Positions 8,785-18,675 of a stretch of 33,483 bases of DNA are shown in pieces. Position 1 is the first letter of the stretch; each line of letters opens with the position of its first letter. The translations under genes and the position numbers were made by a program. The stretch is from Rhodospirillaceae bacterium. Its GTDB lineage: Bacteria; Pseudomonadota; Alphaproteobacteria; CACIAM-22H2. The notes under the pieces are model-generated. The model did not search any database, had not been told where the DNA came from, and saw nothing but the letters and a program-made list of their open reading frames with translations. The stretch is taken from the NCBI GenBank assembly GCA_009694125.1, contig SHVT01000014.1, positions 1 through 33,483 on the forward strand. The letters run 5' to 3'.

Positions 8785-9837
8785 TCACGGGAACAGAGCC
8801 TCCTGCATTAGTCCGGTCGTTTCCGGCTGCCCGGTCATCAGATTCATGTTCTGAACCGCCTGGCCGGTCGCACCCTTCACCAAATTGTCGATTGCCGATA
8901 CCACGATTGCGCGGTTCGGAGACCGGTCCGCGAAGACCCCGATCAGGCAATGATTCGATCCCCGAACATGGCGCGTCGCGGGCACGGCGTCTGCCGGCAC
9001 GATTCTGACGAAGGGTTCCCCCTCATACCGACGTTCTAGAGTCGCCTTTAACATCCCCGCGGTTACGTCCTTCGCAAGGCGGACATAGATGGTCGACAAT
9101 ATCCCGCGGCTCATCGGCATCAGATGGGGCGTGAACGTCACCGTGATCGCCTGTCGCGCGGCAAGCGATAGGCCCTGCTCGATCTCGGGAGCGTGGCGAT
9201 GACCGGCAATCCCATAGGGGTGGATGCCCTCCGCCACCTCAGTGAACAAATAGGCCTCCTTGGCCGCCCGGCCAGCCCCGCTGACGCCCGATTTGGAATC
9301 GATGATGATCGCGTTCGTATCGATCTGCCCGGCTTCCAGTAGCGGCACCAACGGCAGTTGGGCTCCGGTTGGATAACAACCAGGATTGGCCACCAGGCGG
9401 GCCGATTTCACTTGTGGCCGCATCAATTCGGTTAGCCCGTAAACAGCTTCCTTCTGCAAATCCACCGCTTGATGCGAATGGCCATACCATTGCGCATAAA
9501 GCGTCGGATCGGCGAGCCTGAAATCCGCGGAAAGATCGACGATCTTGAGCGTTCGCGGCAACCGCGCGACGATCGCCTGCGACGAGCCATGGGGTAGACA
9601 ACAAAAGGCAAAGTCGATGCCGCTCCAATCCGCGTCATCGATCTTGATCAAGGTCGGGAGTTTGAGCCCGCCGAGATGCGGAAAAACCGAAGCGACGGGC
9701 TGCCCGGCGTTGCGATCGGCGGTCAGCACCCGAATCTCGGCACCGGGGTGGCGGGAGAGAATCCTGAGAAGTTCCGCTCCGGTATATCCGCTTGCACCGA
9801 GAATACCGATCCGAACGCGATTATTGGCGGTTGTCAT
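8785..9837 (-). CDS. argC: N-acetyl-gamma-glutamyl-phosphate reductase
   Basis: ArgC makes N-acetylglutamate semialdehyde from N-acetylglutamyl phosphate with NADPH in arginine synthesis. The 350-residue product has the N-terminal Rossmann motif GILGASGYTGAELLR (residues 11-25) and the active-site motif NPGCYPTG with nucleophile Cys154; the HRHAPEIEQ segment carries the family's conserved His. Length matches the family. ATG at 9837. It lies just downstream of rpsI on the same strand, with a strong hairpin between them, an arrangement frequent in Alphaproteobacteria (rplM-rpsI-argC). Some read-through is possible; no separate promoter is obvious to me. Confidence 0.96.
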   Translation of the reverse strand: MTTANNRVRIGILGASGYTGAELLRILSRHPGAEIRVLTADRNAGQPVASVFPHLGGLKLPTLIKIDDADWSGIDFAFCCLPHGSSQAIVARLPRTLKIVDLSADFRLADPTLYAQWYGHSHQAVDLQKEAVYGLTELMRPQVKSARLVANPGCYPTGAQLPLVPLLEAGQIDTNAIIIDSKSGVSGAGRAAKEAYLFTEVAEGIHPYGIAGHRHAPEIEQGLSLAARQAITVTFTPHLMPMSRGILSTIYVRLAKDVTAGMLKATLERRYEGEPFVRIVPADAVPATRHVRGSNHCLIGVFADRSPNRAIVVSAIDNLVKGATGQAVQNMNLMTGQPETTGLMQEALFP

Positions 9838-9856
9838 TCGCCTGTCTCCGAAATCA

Positions 9857-9881
9857 GAAGGGCGCCCTAAGGGCGCCCTTC
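9857..9881 (-). terminator. Hairpin between rpsI and argC, likely terminator
   Basis: A perfect 11-bp inverted repeat (GAAGGGCGCCC / GGGCGCCCTTC) closes on a 3-nt loop, 24 bp past the rpsI stop. On the minus strand it is followed by TGATTT, a weak T-rich tail, so it may be an attenuating rather than complete Rho-independent terminator for the ribosomal protein operon. Confidence 0.75.
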
Positions 9882-9905
9882 ATCATAGAGCTTGCGCCAA
9901 TTGGG

Positions 9906-10415
9906 TTAGCGTTTCGAGAACTGGAAGCTACGTCGCGCCTTGCGCTTACCATACTTCTTGCGCTCGACCACCCGGCTGTCGCGCGTGAGGAACCCGCCGG
10001 CCTTAAGGACCGGCCGCAATCCAGGCTCGAAATACGTCAAGGCACGGCTGATACCGTGGCGAATTGCGCCAGCTTGACCGGATAGGCCGCCACCCGTCGC
10101 CGTGCACCAGACATCGTATTGGCCGGTGCGGTTGGCGACGACGAATGGCTGTTGCATGAGCATCCGCAGGGTCGGCCGCGCGAAATAGGTCTCGCCGGTG
10201 CGATCATTCACCGTGATCCGGCCGTTGCCCGGCTTGATCCACACACGCGCCACCGAATTCTTGCGTTTGCCGGTCGCGTAACTGCGGCCCTGCGCGTCGC
10301 GTTTGGGCTCAGGAGCTTCGCCGGGGGCGGCGGCGGTTACGGCCGAGGCGGCTGCCGGAGCGCCGCTACCGATGATCTGCCCGAGCTCGGAAAGCGTATG
10401 GCCTTTCTGCGCCAT
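9906..10415 (-). CDS. rpsI: 30S ribosomal protein S9
   Basis: S9 binds 16S rRNA in the small-subunit head and its C-terminal tail reaches the P-site tRNA. The 169-residue product has the conserved core [18 protein letters not shown], the [19 protein letters not shown] segment and the invariant end FQFSKR. An N-terminal Ala-rich extension of about 40 residues compared with E. coli S9 is usual in Alphaproteobacteria. ATG at 10415 is 2 bp after the rplM stop, so the two are translated as a coupled pair. Confidence 0.98.
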   Translation of the reverse strand: MAQKGHTLSELGQIIGSGAPAAASAVTAAAPGEAPEPKRDAQGRSYATGKRKNSVARVWIKPGNGRITVNDRTGETYFARPTLRMLMQQPFVVANRTGQYDVWCTATGGGLSGQAGAIRHGISRALTYFEPGLRPVLKAGGFLTRDSRVVERKKYGKRKARRSFQFSKR

Positions 10416-10417
10416 GG

Positions 10418-10882
10418 TCAGCTTGCCCTCTTATTTTTTGGATTCATCGCCCCAACATCCAGCTTTTCCGGACTCTGAGCCTCGTGGGGATGTTCGGCGC
10501 CAGGATAGACCCGCAGATTTCCCATTTGCTGCCGACCCAGAGGGCCGCGCGTGATCATGCGCTCCACCGCCTTGACAAGAAGCCGTTCGGGAAAGCCGCC
10601 ATCGAGAATTTGGCCGGCCGTTCTTTCCTTGATGCCGCCGACAAAACCCGTGTGCCAATAGAACACCTTGCCGTTTCGTTTGTCGCCGGTGAGGCGCACC
10701 TTCGCGGCATTAACGACGACAATGCTGTCGCCGCAATCGACGTGGGGTGTGAAGGTCGGTTTGTGTTTGCCGCGCAGGCGCATCGCAATGACGCTCGCCA
10801 GCCGTCCGAGAACGACGCCATCGGCATCGATCAAGAACCACTTTTTGTCGACCTCGGAAGGCTTGGCCGAGTAGGTCTTCAT
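10418..10882 (-). CDS. rplM: 50S ribosomal protein L13
   Basis: L13 is an early-assembling large-subunit protein. The 154-residue product begins [20 protein letters not shown] and contains the family landmarks [21 protein letters not shown] and MLP-region-like [16 protein letters not shown]. The frame is open further upstream to 10987, but the ATG at 10882 gives the normal family start. No strong Shine-Dalgarno precedes it. It heads the rplM-rpsI operon behind a good sigma-70 promoter. Confidence 0.98.
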   Translation of the reverse strand: MKTYSAKPSEVDKKWFLIDADGVVLGRLASVIAMRLRGKHKPTFTPHVDCGDSIVVVNAAKVRLTGDKRNGKVFYWHTGFVGGIKERTAGQILDGGFPERLLVKAVERMITRGPLGRQQMGNLRVYPGAEHPHEAQSPEKLDVGAMNPKNKRAS

Positions 10883-10956
10883 GTTGCAACCACACAAGGC
10901 AGATAGAGACGACGCCGCGCGGATATTTCCCGCACGGTCATCGATCAAGGGGCCGG

Positions 10957-10984
10957 AGTATGCCACAGGACTTCGGACTGTCAA
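10957..10984 (-). promoter_or_regulatory. Sigma-70 promoter of rplM-rpsI
   Basis: On the minus strand a perfect -35 TTGACA (10979-10984) and a -10 CATACT (10957-10962) are spaced by 16 bp. Transcription would start near 10950, leaving a leader of roughly 70 nt before the rplM ATG. Confidence 0.65.
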
Positions 10985-11074
10985 CAACCACCCTTCGATC
11001 GCATCAGCGATTGCATCATGCTTGCCAAGGACGCCGCCACGGCGGCAATGTTAAGCACTGCCGTCGAAAGCTCC

Positions 11075-11878
11075 ATGAAAACCGCACATCAGCCTCAACC
11101 CGATGTCCCGATCCTCCTCCGCCACGATGCGGATGGGGTTGCCACGCTCACGCTCAACCGGCCGGATGCGCGAAACGCCCTATCCACGGGATTGATGAGC
11201 GCACTGCGGCGAGCCCTGGACGACATCGCCGGCGATGACTCGGTGCGGGTCGTCGTTATCGGGGCAGCGGGCTCGGCATTCTGTGCCGGCCACGACCTTA
11301 AGGAATTGCGCGCCACCCCCAGCCGCGCGGCTTATGAATCATTGTTTCAGCAATGCAGCGCGTTGATGCTCGCGCTGACACGTTTGACCAAGCCCGTGAT
11401 CGCCAAAGTCCAGGGAATGGCAACCGCCGCAGGTTGCCAGCTCGTCGCCACTTGCGATCTGGCGATCGCCGCAAACACCGCCCGTTTCGCCACGCCGGGC
11501 GTTAATATCGGCCTTTTTTGTTCCACACCGATGGTGGCGCTGTCACGCGCCGTCGGCCGGAAGCCGGCGCTGGAGATGCTGTTGACGGGAGATGCCATCT
11601 CCGCCGACGAGGCGGCGCGGATCGGCCTGATCAACCGCGCCGTCGAGGCCGGCAATCTTGACGCCGAGGTCGCGGCGCTGGCCGGGCGCATTGCCGCAAA
11701 ATCACCCCTCACGCTGGGCATCGGCAAGGCGGCCTTTTATCGGCAGATCGAAATGGACATCCAATCCGCCTATTCGTTTGCCAGTGAGACGATGACCGCC
11801 AACATGCTCGCGGCCGATGCGGCCGAGGGCATAGACGCCTTCATGGCCAAACGCGCGCCGAAATGGCGTGGGCGCTGA
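11075..11878 (+). CDS. Crotonase-fold protein, ECHDC3-like
   Basis: A 267-residue enoyl-CoA hydratase/isomerase superfamily member. The oxyanion-hole segment GSAFCAGHDLKE (66-77) and the second one GMATAAGCQLVA are clear. Both positions that carry catalytic Glu in classical enoyl-CoA hydratase look substituted: Gln122 in AAGCQL and Gly142 in TPGVNIG. It therefore resembles the ECHDC3-like subgroup, whose reaction is not well established, and should not be assumed to hydrate enoyl-CoA. ATG at 11075 is chosen by homology; in-frame starts at 11018 and 11048 are possible and no clear Shine-Dalgarno separates them. It is followed within 10 bp by a CoA-binding protein gene and then metY, likely one transcript. 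Confidence 0.85.
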   Translation: MKTAHQPQPDVPILLRHDADGVATLTLNRPDARNALSTGLMSALRRALDDIAGDDSVRVVVIGAAGSAFCAGHDLKELRATPSRAAYESLFQQCSALMLALTRLTKPVIAKVQGMATAAGCQLVATCDLAIAANTARFATPGVNIGLFCSTPMVALSRAVGRKPALEMLLTGDAISADEAARIGLINRAVEAGNLDAEVAALAGRIAAKSPLTLGIGKAAFYRQIEMDIQSAYSFASETMTANMLAADAAEGIDAFMAKRAPKWRGR

Positions 11879-11885
11879 CCGAAAC

Positions 11886-12374
11886 ATGCCGGCACCAACC
11901 TATTCCGATGGGTTGTTGTGCCAAATTCTCAGAGATACGCGGGTTATTGCGGTCGTGGGCGCCAGCCCCAATTGGAACCGACCCAGTTATTTTGCGATGA
12001 AATATTTGCAGGGCAAGGGGTATCGAACCATACCGGTAAATCCCAGCGCCGTCGGCGAAGAAATCCTAGGCGAAAAGGTCTATGCAACCCTCGCTGACAT
12101 CCCCGAGCGCGTGGACATTGTGAATATTTTTCGCCGCTCCGAAACGGTCGGGTCCATCGTGGATGACGCCATCACCATCGGCGCCAAGGTAGTCTGGATG
12201 CAGTTGGGGGTGCGCAACCCCGAGGCCGCGGCGAGGGCCGAAGCCGCCGGCCTGACCGTCGTCATGAACCATTGCGTCAAGATCGAATACGGACGGCTTC
12301 ATGGTGAGCTGGGCTGGAGTGGGATCAATTCCGGCATCATTTCGAGCAAACGCCGCAATGTCGAAGTGCGTTGA
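11886..12374 (+). CDS. CoA-binding domain protein, YccU type
   Basis: A 162-residue single-domain Rossmann-like protein of the predicted CoA-binding family. The N-terminal nucleotide-binding segment IAVVGASPNWNRPSYFAMKYL and the VNPS / GEEILGEKVYATLADIPE region are diagnostic; the C-terminal NHCVKIEYGRL matches the conserved end of YccU-like proteins. It resembles the CoA-binding part of succinyl-CoA synthetase without the catalytic partner. Function is unknown. A GTG at 11868 overlaps the upstream stop, but ATG at 11886 gives the usual length. It sits between the crotonase-fold gene and metY, 15 bp from the latter, which suggests a link to acyl-CoA-dependent sulfur or methionine metabolism (inference). 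Confidence 0.9.
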   Translation: MPAPTYSDGLLCQILRDTRVIAVVGASPNWNRPSYFAMKYLQGKGYRTIPVNPSAVGEEILGEKVYATLADIPERVDIVNIFRRSETVGSIVDDAITIGAKVVWMQLGVRNPEAAARAEAAGLTVVMNHCVKIEYGRLHGELGWSGINSGIISSKRRNVEVR

Positions 12375-12389
12375 TCCGCGCCACCAAAC

Positions 12390-13691
12390 ATGAACCGAAA
12401 CGAAAAGCCCCGCGGTTATGGATTCGAGACGCTGGCCATCCATGCTGGCGCCTCGCCCGAACCAGTGACGGGCGCGCGCAGCACGCCCATCTTCCAGACG
12501 ACCTCCTACGTATTCAACGACGCGGACCACGCGGCCTCGCTCTTTAACCTTCAGACATTTGGTTACATCTACTCGCGGTTGACCAACCCCACGGTCGCTG
12601 TGCTCGAGGAGCGGATCGCCAGTCTCGAAGGCGGGCGTGGAGCCGTGGCCGCCGCTTCCGGCCACGCCGCTCAGCTCTTGGCTTTCTTTACTCTGCTTGA
12701 ACCGGGAGACGAGTTCCTTGCCTCGCGCAATCTCTATGGCGGGTCGGTCACACAATTCACTCACGCCTTCAAGCGATTCGGCTGGAACTGCCATTTCGTC
12801 GATCCGCGCGATCCTGGCGACTTTCGTAAAGCCCTGACGACCCGGTGCAAAGCCATTTTCATTGAAAATCTCGCCAATCCTGGCGGCATCGTCGTCGACA
12901 TGGAGCCCATCGCCGCGATCGCCCATGAAGCCGGCCTACCGCTGATCGTCGACAACACGCTCGCCACTCCCTATCTCTGCCGGCCCTTCGACTGGGGGGC
13001 GGACATCGTCATCCATTCGATGACCAAATTCCTGTCGGGGCATGGCACGTCCATGGGCGGAGCGGTTGTCGAATCCGGCCGCTTTGACTGGGCCCGCTTC
13101 GGCAAGTTTCCCGGGCTCACTGAGCCCGACCCCGCCTATCACGGGCTGAATTTCTTCGAAACCTTCGGAGATTTCGGCTTCACCATGAAGACGCGGGCCG
13201 TGGGTTTGCGCGACCTGGGGCCCGCCATGGCGCCGATGAACGCTTTTTTGATCCTGACCGGCATCGAGACCCTTCCCCTGCGCATGGATCGACACGTCGC
13301 CAATGCACAAAGGGTGGCGGAGTTCCTGGAAGCCCACCCCGCCGTCTCGTGGGTTTCCTATGCCGGGCTTCCGTCGAGCCCATATCGCAGCCTGGCACGC
13401 AAATACCTACCCAAGGGGGCCGGCGCCGTCTTGACCTTCGGCGTCAAGGGCGGATTCGAGGCGGGCGTTAGAGTGGTCGAAACTGTGGAACTCATCTCTC
13501 ATCTCGCCAATATCGGCGACACCCGCAGCCTGATTATCCATCCGGCATCGACGACACATCGCCAATTGACCGACGAGCAACGGATAGCCTCCGGCGCCGG
13601 GCCCGAGGTCGTTCGCCTTTCGGTGGGGCTGGAGACCGCCGACGATATTATCGCTGACCTCGATCAGGCGCTGGCGAAGACCAAGACCTAG
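12390..13691 (+). CDS. metY: O-acetylhomoserine aminocarboxypropyltransferase (sulfhydrylase)
   Basis: PLP enzyme that condenses O-acetylhomoserine with sulfide to give homocysteine, in direct methionine synthesis. The 433-residue product has the Cys/Met-metabolism signature: FGYIYSRLTNPTVAVLEERIASLEGG near residues 57-82, PLIVDNTLATPY, and the Schiff-base lysine Lys213 in IHSMTKFLSGHG. The C-terminus has the conserved SLIIHPASTTHRQL. The length above 420 and the NTLATP motif favour the O-acetylhomoserine enzyme over cystathionine gamma-synthase. It uses the product of homoserine acetylation, linking it to hom at 3472-4767. I see no SAM riboswitch in the 15-bp gap upstream. Confidence 0.93.
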   Translation: MNRNEKPRGYGFETLAIHAGASPEPVTGARSTPIFQTTSYVFNDADHAASLFNLQTFGYIYSRLTNPTVAVLEERIASLEGGRGAVAAASGHAAQLLAFFTLLEPGDEFLASRNLYGGSVTQFTHAFKRFGWNCHFVDPRDPGDFRKALTTRCKAIFIENLANPGGIVVDMEPIAAIAHEAGLPLIVDNTLATPYLCRPFDWGADIVIHSMTKFLSGHGTSMGGAVVESGRFDWARFGKFPGLTEPDPAYHGLNFFETFGDFGFTMKTRAVGLRDLGPAMAPMNAFLILTGIETLPLRMDRHVANAQRVAEFLEAHPAVSWVSYAGLPSSPYRSLARKYLPKGAGAVLTFGVKGGFEAGVRVVETVELISHLANIGDTRSLIIHPASTTHRQLTDEQRIASGAGPEVVRLSVGLETADDIIADLDQALAKTKT

Positions 13692-13766
13692 TCATCCCAA
13701 GAAAGTGATTCCCCATAAGGCGCCTCGACCTTTCGCCCCGGGGCATTCGGTGCAATGCTGTGACCG

Positions 13767-14996
13767 ATGTTGATCGTTGACGATTCCGCGGGCGTCGCCG
13801 CCCTGTGCGCGCGCTTGGCGAAGGCTGAATTCGTTACAGTCGACACCGAATTCATGCGCGATCGGACCTATTGGCCGATTCTGTGCTTAGTCCAGCTTGG
13901 TGGACCCGACGAAGCCTTCGCCATCGACGCAACCGCCCCCGGTGTCGATCTCCGTCCGGTCGAGGCCTTGATGGCCGACGATCGCGTGTTGAAGGTTTTC
14001 CACGCGGCGCGGCAGGACATCGAGATATTCTTTCATCGCAGCGGCGTGATCCCGGTGCCCCTATTCGACACCCAGGTCGCGGCCATGGTGTGCGGCTATG
14101 GGGAACAAGTGAGTTATGAAACGCTCGCCGGTCAGATCGCCGGCGCGCGTCTCGACAAGTCGATGCGCTTTACCGATTGGTCGGTGCGGCCCCTGACGCA
14201 ACGCCAGATCGACTATGCGATCGCCGATGTCGTTCATTTGCGGGCCGTGTATTCGGTGCTGGCGGCGCGACTGCAGAAAACCGGACGAACGCATTGGTTG
14301 GCGGAAGAAGTGGCGACACTCACCGATCCCGCGACCTACCGCCTGGAGCCTGCTGAAGCTTGGCGGCGACTGAAGCCGCGCGGCGGCACGCCGCGATTCT
14401 TCGCTATCTTGCGCGAACTCGCCGCCTGGCGAGAAATCGAGGCTCAGCGCCGCGATGTCCCACGCAACCGCGTGCTCCGCGACGACGTGCTGCTCGATAT
14501 TGCCGCTCATGCCCCGACCAGCAGTGCTGATCTCGGCCGCTCGCGTGGGCTGGCTCAGGGCATGGCCGAAGGACGCACAGGACAGGACATCGTGGCCGCG
14601 GTTACGCGTGGCCGATCGGTGCCCGAAGCCGACCTCCCGATACCCGAACCCATGGTCGACCTGCCGCGCGGCGCCGGGCCTTTGATCGACCTGCTCAAGG
14701 TCTTGCTGAAGTTGAAATGCGAACGTCACGACGTGGCGCAAAAACTCGTTGCATCGAGCGCCGACCTCGAACGCATCGCAATCAATGACGACGCCCCGGT
14801 TCCCGCGCTGCACGGTTGGCGGCGAGAGGTCTTCGGCGAGGACGCGTTGGCCGTAAAACACGGTCGTTTGGCGCTGGGGGTTGTGGGCAAACGCCTGCGC
14901 CTCGTTCCGATTGGTGGTGGGATCGCGGAAAAACCAGCCGGAAGCAGCGCGCTCGGAGATGTTTCACCCCCGATTGGCCTCCCGGTCGAGACCTAG
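13767..14996 (+). CDS. rnd: Ribonuclease D
   Basis: RNase D trims the 3' ends of tRNA and other small RNAs. The 409-residue product has the DEDDy exonuclease residues Asp26 and Glu28 (VDTEF), Asp84 (ARQDIEIFF) and Tyr150/Asp154 (DYAIAD), followed by HRDC-type helices in the second half that help bind RNA. ATG at 13767. Its stop TAG shares a palindromic CTAG with the stop of the convergent ppx, so the two genes end on the same four bases. Confidence 0.95.
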   Translation: MLIVDDSAGVAALCARLAKAEFVTVDTEFMRDRTYWPILCLVQLGGPDEAFAIDATAPGVDLRPVEALMADDRVLKVFHAARQDIEIFFHRSGVIPVPLFDTQVAAMVCGYGEQVSYETLAGQIAGARLDKSMRFTDWSVRPLTQRQIDYAIADVVHLRAVYSVLAARLQKTGRTHWLAEEVATLTDPATYRLEPAEAWRRLKPRGGTPRFFAILRELAAWREIEAQRRDVPRNRVLRDDVLLDIAAHAPTSSADLGRSRGLAQGMAEGRTGQDIVAAVTRGRSVPEADLPIPEPMVDLPRGAGPLIDLLKVLLKLKCERHDVAQKLVASSADLERIAINDDAPVPALHGWRREVFGEDALAVKHGRLALGVVGKRLRLVPIGGGIAEKPAGSSALGDVSPPIGLPVET

Positions 14997-16516
14997 CCGC
15001 GGCCGGCGCGGCTTTCGGTCTCGATGACGGCCCGGCGCCCGATTGTCTTGGCCAGCGTCTCCAGCCGTCGTTCCAATGCCTCACCCAGCAAAGCGGCGCC
15101 CGAACGATGGAGGCGCAGGGTCAAGACCTTTTCCGTCAACTCCAGGGCCGTGCGGCCGATCAACGTGGGATCCCCACCCGAAATCGTGAAGGCCAGCCGT
15201 AGGGCCATGCCGACGAGATAAGCGCGCCGGGCGCCTTCATCGTCCAAGAGTTGCAGGGCTGGCCGGATGAGGTCCCCATCGTCGCCGTCGTGGCGCGCAT
15301 AAGCGGCCAGCGCGAGGAAAGCGCGGCCGCGATGGTCGATGCCGACGACGGTCATTCGCAGCACGCGAAAAAAGGCGATTTCCGCGCGATAGTCGGGGTG
15401 TTCCCGCCAGGCAATATCACCCAACATGCAGGCCGCCAGCCGCAATCGCCGATTGGCCCCACTCTCGTTCGGAAACAGAGGGTCCATCCAGGCGCAAAGA
15501 CTGTCGCCGCCGACCGGGAACCGATCGCCTCGCTTGCCGATCTCGGCGCACGTCGACAATAGCGGGTCGCGCCGCCGGACTGCCGGCGATAGCCGCCGGA
15601 ACAAAATCCCTTCGCGCAGGCCAAGCGCTGAGAACACCAGACGTTTCGGCTGGGCGTGCCTCAGAATGCGTTCGAGCACGAGCGCCGCCAAGGGCAGCGC
15701 CTCGTGCCGCCGACGCGACACCCGCGAGATACGCGCCAAAGTCTCAATGCCCAGGCGCGATACAAGCCCTGCGAACTCGTCCGCGGCGCCGAAGGAAACG
15801 ACATAGTTATGAATGACCCGAAGGGGATAATTCGTCTGCGCCATATGCAGGCGTGCGAGGGAACGCCAAGCCCCGCCGACCACGTAAAAATCACGCCCAA
15901 TGACATCCGGCAACCAGGTCAAGCTCTGGATGTTGTTGTCAATGTGGTCGCGCAATTTGCTACGCCCGCCTTCGGCGACATCCTTCAGGCGCAGCGGCCC
16001 CAGCGGCAACGTCGTCTGCCGGCCGGGCCGTCCTTGGGACACTTCGATAAGCTCCAGGCTGCCGCCGCCGAGGTCGCCGACAAGCCCATCGGCCTCCGGT
16101 ATTCCCGACACGACACCGAGGGCCGAAAGCGTCGCCTCCTCGCCGCCGCTTAGGACACGCACATCAAGCCGGGTTCGCCTTTCGACCTCGGCGGCGAAGG
16201 CGCCACCGTCTTTGGCTTCACGCACGGCGGCCGTGGCCACGACGTCCAACTGCCCAACATTCAAGGACCGTGTCAGCGCGGCAAAACGGGTCAGATTCGT
16301 CAATGCGAGCTTTACGCCGTCGGCATTGAGCATTCCGCTGCGTTCCAAGCCACGCCCCAGCGCGCAAAGTACCTTTTCATTGAAAATCGGCACAGGCGCC
16401 CGGCTGCTGCCGTCATAGATGACCAACCGGATGGAGTTCGAGCCAATGTCGATAACTCCGACCGGCGGGCCGGCGATGCCGCCCCTCTCCCGCGACCGCT
16501 CGGTTCTTGGCCGCAT
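14993..16516 (-). CDS. ppx: Exopolyphosphatase (Ppx/GppA family)
   Basis: Ppx hydrolyses terminal phosphate from polyphosphate; some relatives also hydrolyse pppGpp. The 507-residue product has the actin/ASKHA-fold phosphate motifs VGVIDIGSNSIRLVIYD (about 19-35) and VGDLGGGSLELIEV, plus the VVATAAVREAKDG segment with the conserved Glu/Asp. The C-terminal half is the helical domain of long Ppx proteins. It starts 11 bp after the ppk stop on the same strand, so synthesis and breakdown of polyphosphate are encoded together. Ppx versus GppA cannot be separated by eye, but the ppk neighbour favours Ppx. Confidence 0.93.
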   Translation of the reverse strand: MRPRTERSRERGGIAGPPVGVIDIGSNSIRLVIYDGSSRAPVPIFNEKVLCALGRGLERSGMLNADGVKLALTNLTRFAALTRSLNVGQLDVVATAAVREAKDGGAFAAEVERRTRLDVRVLSGGEEATLSALGVVSGIPEADGLVGDLGGGSLELIEVSQGRPGRQTTLPLGPLRLKDVAEGGRSKLRDHIDNNIQSLTWLPDVIGRDFYVVGGAWRSLARLHMAQTNYPLRVIHNYVVSFGAADEFAGLVSRLGIETLARISRVSRRRHEALPLAALVLERILRHAQPKRLVFSALGLREGILFRRLSPAVRRRDPLLSTCAEIGKRGDRFPVGGDSLCAWMDPLFPNESGANRRLRLAACMLGDIAWREHPDYRAEIAFFRVLRMTVVGIDHRGRAFLALAAYARHDGDDGDLIRPALQLLDDEGARRAYLVGMALRLAFTISGGDPTLIGRTALELTEKVLTLRLHRSGAALLGEALERRLETLAKTIGRRAVIETESRAGRG

Positions 16517-16527
16517 TCGCCGGAGGG

Positions 16528-18666
16528 TCAGGGCGCCACGAGGCGCGGGGGCGACTTTGCCCGTTTGAGTGCTTTGCCTCGTCCCGAAAGGCTGGGATTG
16601 GTCATAAAGAATGTGTGCGCGCTGAAGGCGTCGCCCCCACCTTCGGCGCGCTTGTAGGTGCCATCCGCCTGAAGGATCCAGCTCTGCGCCACGTCGCGCA
16701 GATTGGCGCCCATGATTTGGTCCAAAACCTGCTGGTGACAGGTTGGATTCTCGATTGGTACCAGCGCCTCGACCCGGCCGTCGAAATTACGCGGCATCCA
16801 ATCCGCCGAGGCGATGAAGACCTTTGCCTCCGGTGAGGGCAGCCCATGACCCGCGCCGAAACAAACGATGCGGGAGTGTTCGAGGAAACGACCCACGATG
16901 CTTTTGACCCGGATGTTGTCCGACAGGCCAGGAACCCCGGGGCGCAAGCAGCAAATACCGCGCACGACCAAATCGATCGATACGCCGGCCTGCGATGCGC
17001 CATACAGCGCGTCAATAATCTTCCCATCGACCAAGGCGTTCATCTTCGCCCAGATCTGGGCAGGACGGCCGGCGCGGGCATGGTCGATTTCGTCGTCGAT
17101 CAAGGCGAGCAGGGTCTTGCGGAGCGTGAGCGGGGCGACGGCGATCTTTTGGAGGCCCTGTGGCTTCGCATACCCGGTCATATAGTTAAACAGGCGCGCG
17201 GCATCTCGACAAAGCGCCGGATCGCAGCTGAAAAATGAGAGGTCCGTGTAGACCTTGGCCGTGATCGGGTGGTAGTTGCCCGTGCCGAAATGGACATAGC
17301 TACGCGGCGTCGTGCCTTCGCGCCGCACGACCAGCGACACCTTCGCATGGGTCTTGAGGTCGATGAATCCATAGACGACCTGGACGCCGGCGCGTTCGAG
17401 ATCGCGTGCCCAGCGGATATTGGCCTCTTCGTCAAACCGCGCCTTGAGCTCAACCAGCGCCGTCACCGACTTGCCGGCCTCGGCGGCTTCGATCAGCGCA
17501 CGAACGATCGGCGAATTCTCGCTGGTTCGGTATAACGTCTGTTTGATAGCGACCACCGCCGGGTCGCTCGCGGCCTGGAGAACGAACTGCGCGACGACGT
17601 CGAAGCTCTCATAAGGGTGATGGACGATGATGTCCTTTTGCCGGATGGCGGCGAAGCAGTCGCCGCCGAAATCGCGAATCCGTTCCGGGAACCGCGGACG
17701 ATAGGCGGGAAAACACAAATCCTGGCGCTCTGACGCGATGAGCTGATGGGTCTCGGCGAGGCCCAGCATACCATTGATTCGGAAAATATCGGCGGCCGGG
17801 ACCTTCATCTGCTCCGTGACGAAAGTCAGCAGCTCCTCCGGCATGCCGGCATCGACCTTGAGCCGGATGACCGTACCCCGCCGCCGTCGTTTGATCGCGG
17901 ATTCAAACAAACGAACCAAGTCTTCCGCCTCTTCCTCCACTTCGACTTCGCTGTCGCGGATTAAGCTAAAGCAGCCCTGTCCGCGCACCTCGAAATCAGG
18001 AAACAGGCGGTCCAGAAATATCCCAACGACGCCTTCGATGGGCAGAAAGCGAGCCTCGTTGCCGGGCAACCGAATGAACCGGCCAAGTTGGTGCGGCAAC
18101 GGCAACAGGGCGTGGATGGACCGCGCATCAGTACGGCGGAAGAGTTGAAGCGCAAGCGCGAAGCCGAGATTGGGTAGAAAAGGAAAGGGATGGGCGGGAT
18201 CGATGGCAAGCGGAGTCAGTACCGGAAACATCGCCTCCATGAAGCGGGTCTCCAGCCAGCGTTTGTCCTCATCGGTCAATTCGTCCGGGGACAGGACGGC
18301 AAGGCCGGATCTGCGCAATTCACGCTTAAGCTCGGCCCAGCAGCGCTCCTGTCCCTCGATCAATGCGGCGGCGCGACGATTGATCGCCACGAGTTGCTGG
18401 GAAGGGGTCAATCCATCCTGGCTCGGCATTTCCACTCCCGCGGCCACCTGTCCCTTGAGACCGGCGACGCGGACCATGTAGAACTCGTCCAGATTGCTCG
18501 CCGAAATCGACAGGAAACGCAGGCGCTCGAGCACCGGGTGCGCTTGGTTGTCCGCTTCTTCCAGAACGCGCTCGTTGAACGCCAGCCAGGACAATTCGCG
18601 GTTGATGAACCGCGAATCCGGCGCCAAGTCACCCGCGGCGCGTTCAAGTTGCGAGGCAGAAGTCAT
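16528..18666 (-). CDS. ppk: Polyphosphate kinase 1
   Basis: PPK1 reversibly transfers the gamma phosphate of ATP to a polyphosphate chain. The 712-residue product opens with the N-terminal domain [20 protein letters not shown] and ends with the two phospholipase-D-like domains. The two catalytic histidines line up at His440 ([10 protein letters not shown]) and His597 ([10 protein letters not shown]), a 157-residue separation equal to that of His435 and His592 in E. coli. The HFGTGNYHP and GRNGTGNYH-type loop is present. ATG at 18666. It is first in ppk-ppx and divergent from sixA; the 76-bp gap holds an inverted repeat that could control either side. Confidence 0.97.
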   Translation of the reverse strand: MTSASQLERAAGDLAPDSRFINRELSWLAFNERVLEEADNQAHPVLERLRFLSISASNLDEFYMVRVAGLKGQVAAGVEMPSQDGLTPSQQLVAINRRAAALIEGQERCWAELKRELRRSGLAVLSPDELTDEDKRWLETRFMEAMFPVLTPLAIDPAHPFPFLPNLGFALALQLFRRTDARSIHALLPLPHQLGRFIRLPGNEARFLPIEGVVGIFLDRLFPDFEVRGQGCFSLIRDSEVEVEEEAEDLVRLFESAIKRRRRGTVIRLKVDAGMPEELLTFVTEQMKVPAADIFRINGMLGLAETHQLIASERQDLCFPAYRPRFPERIRDFGGDCFAAIRQKDIIVHHPYESFDVVAQFVLQAASDPAVVAIKQTLYRTSENSPIVRALIEAAEAGKSVTALVELKARFDEEANIRWARDLERAGVQVVYGFIDLKTHAKVSLVVRREGTTPRSYVHFGTGNYHPITAKVYTDLSFFSCDPALCRDAARLFNYMTGYAKPQGLQKIAVAPLTLRKTLLALIDDEIDHARAGRPAQIWAKMNALVDGKIIDALYGASQAGVSIDLVVRGICCLRPGVPGLSDNIRVKSIVGRFLEHSRIVCFGAGHGLPSPEAKVFIASADWMPRNFDGRVEALVPIENPTCHQQVLDQIMGANLRDVAQSWILQADGTYKRAEGGGDAFSAHTFFMTNPSLSGRGKALKRAKSPPRLVAP

Positions 18667-18675
18667 GTCGTCCGT

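Noticed and set aside
12375-12389. SAM riboswitch ahead of metY
   Set aside because: Only 15 bp separate metY from the preceding gene, too short for any known SAM riboswitch.
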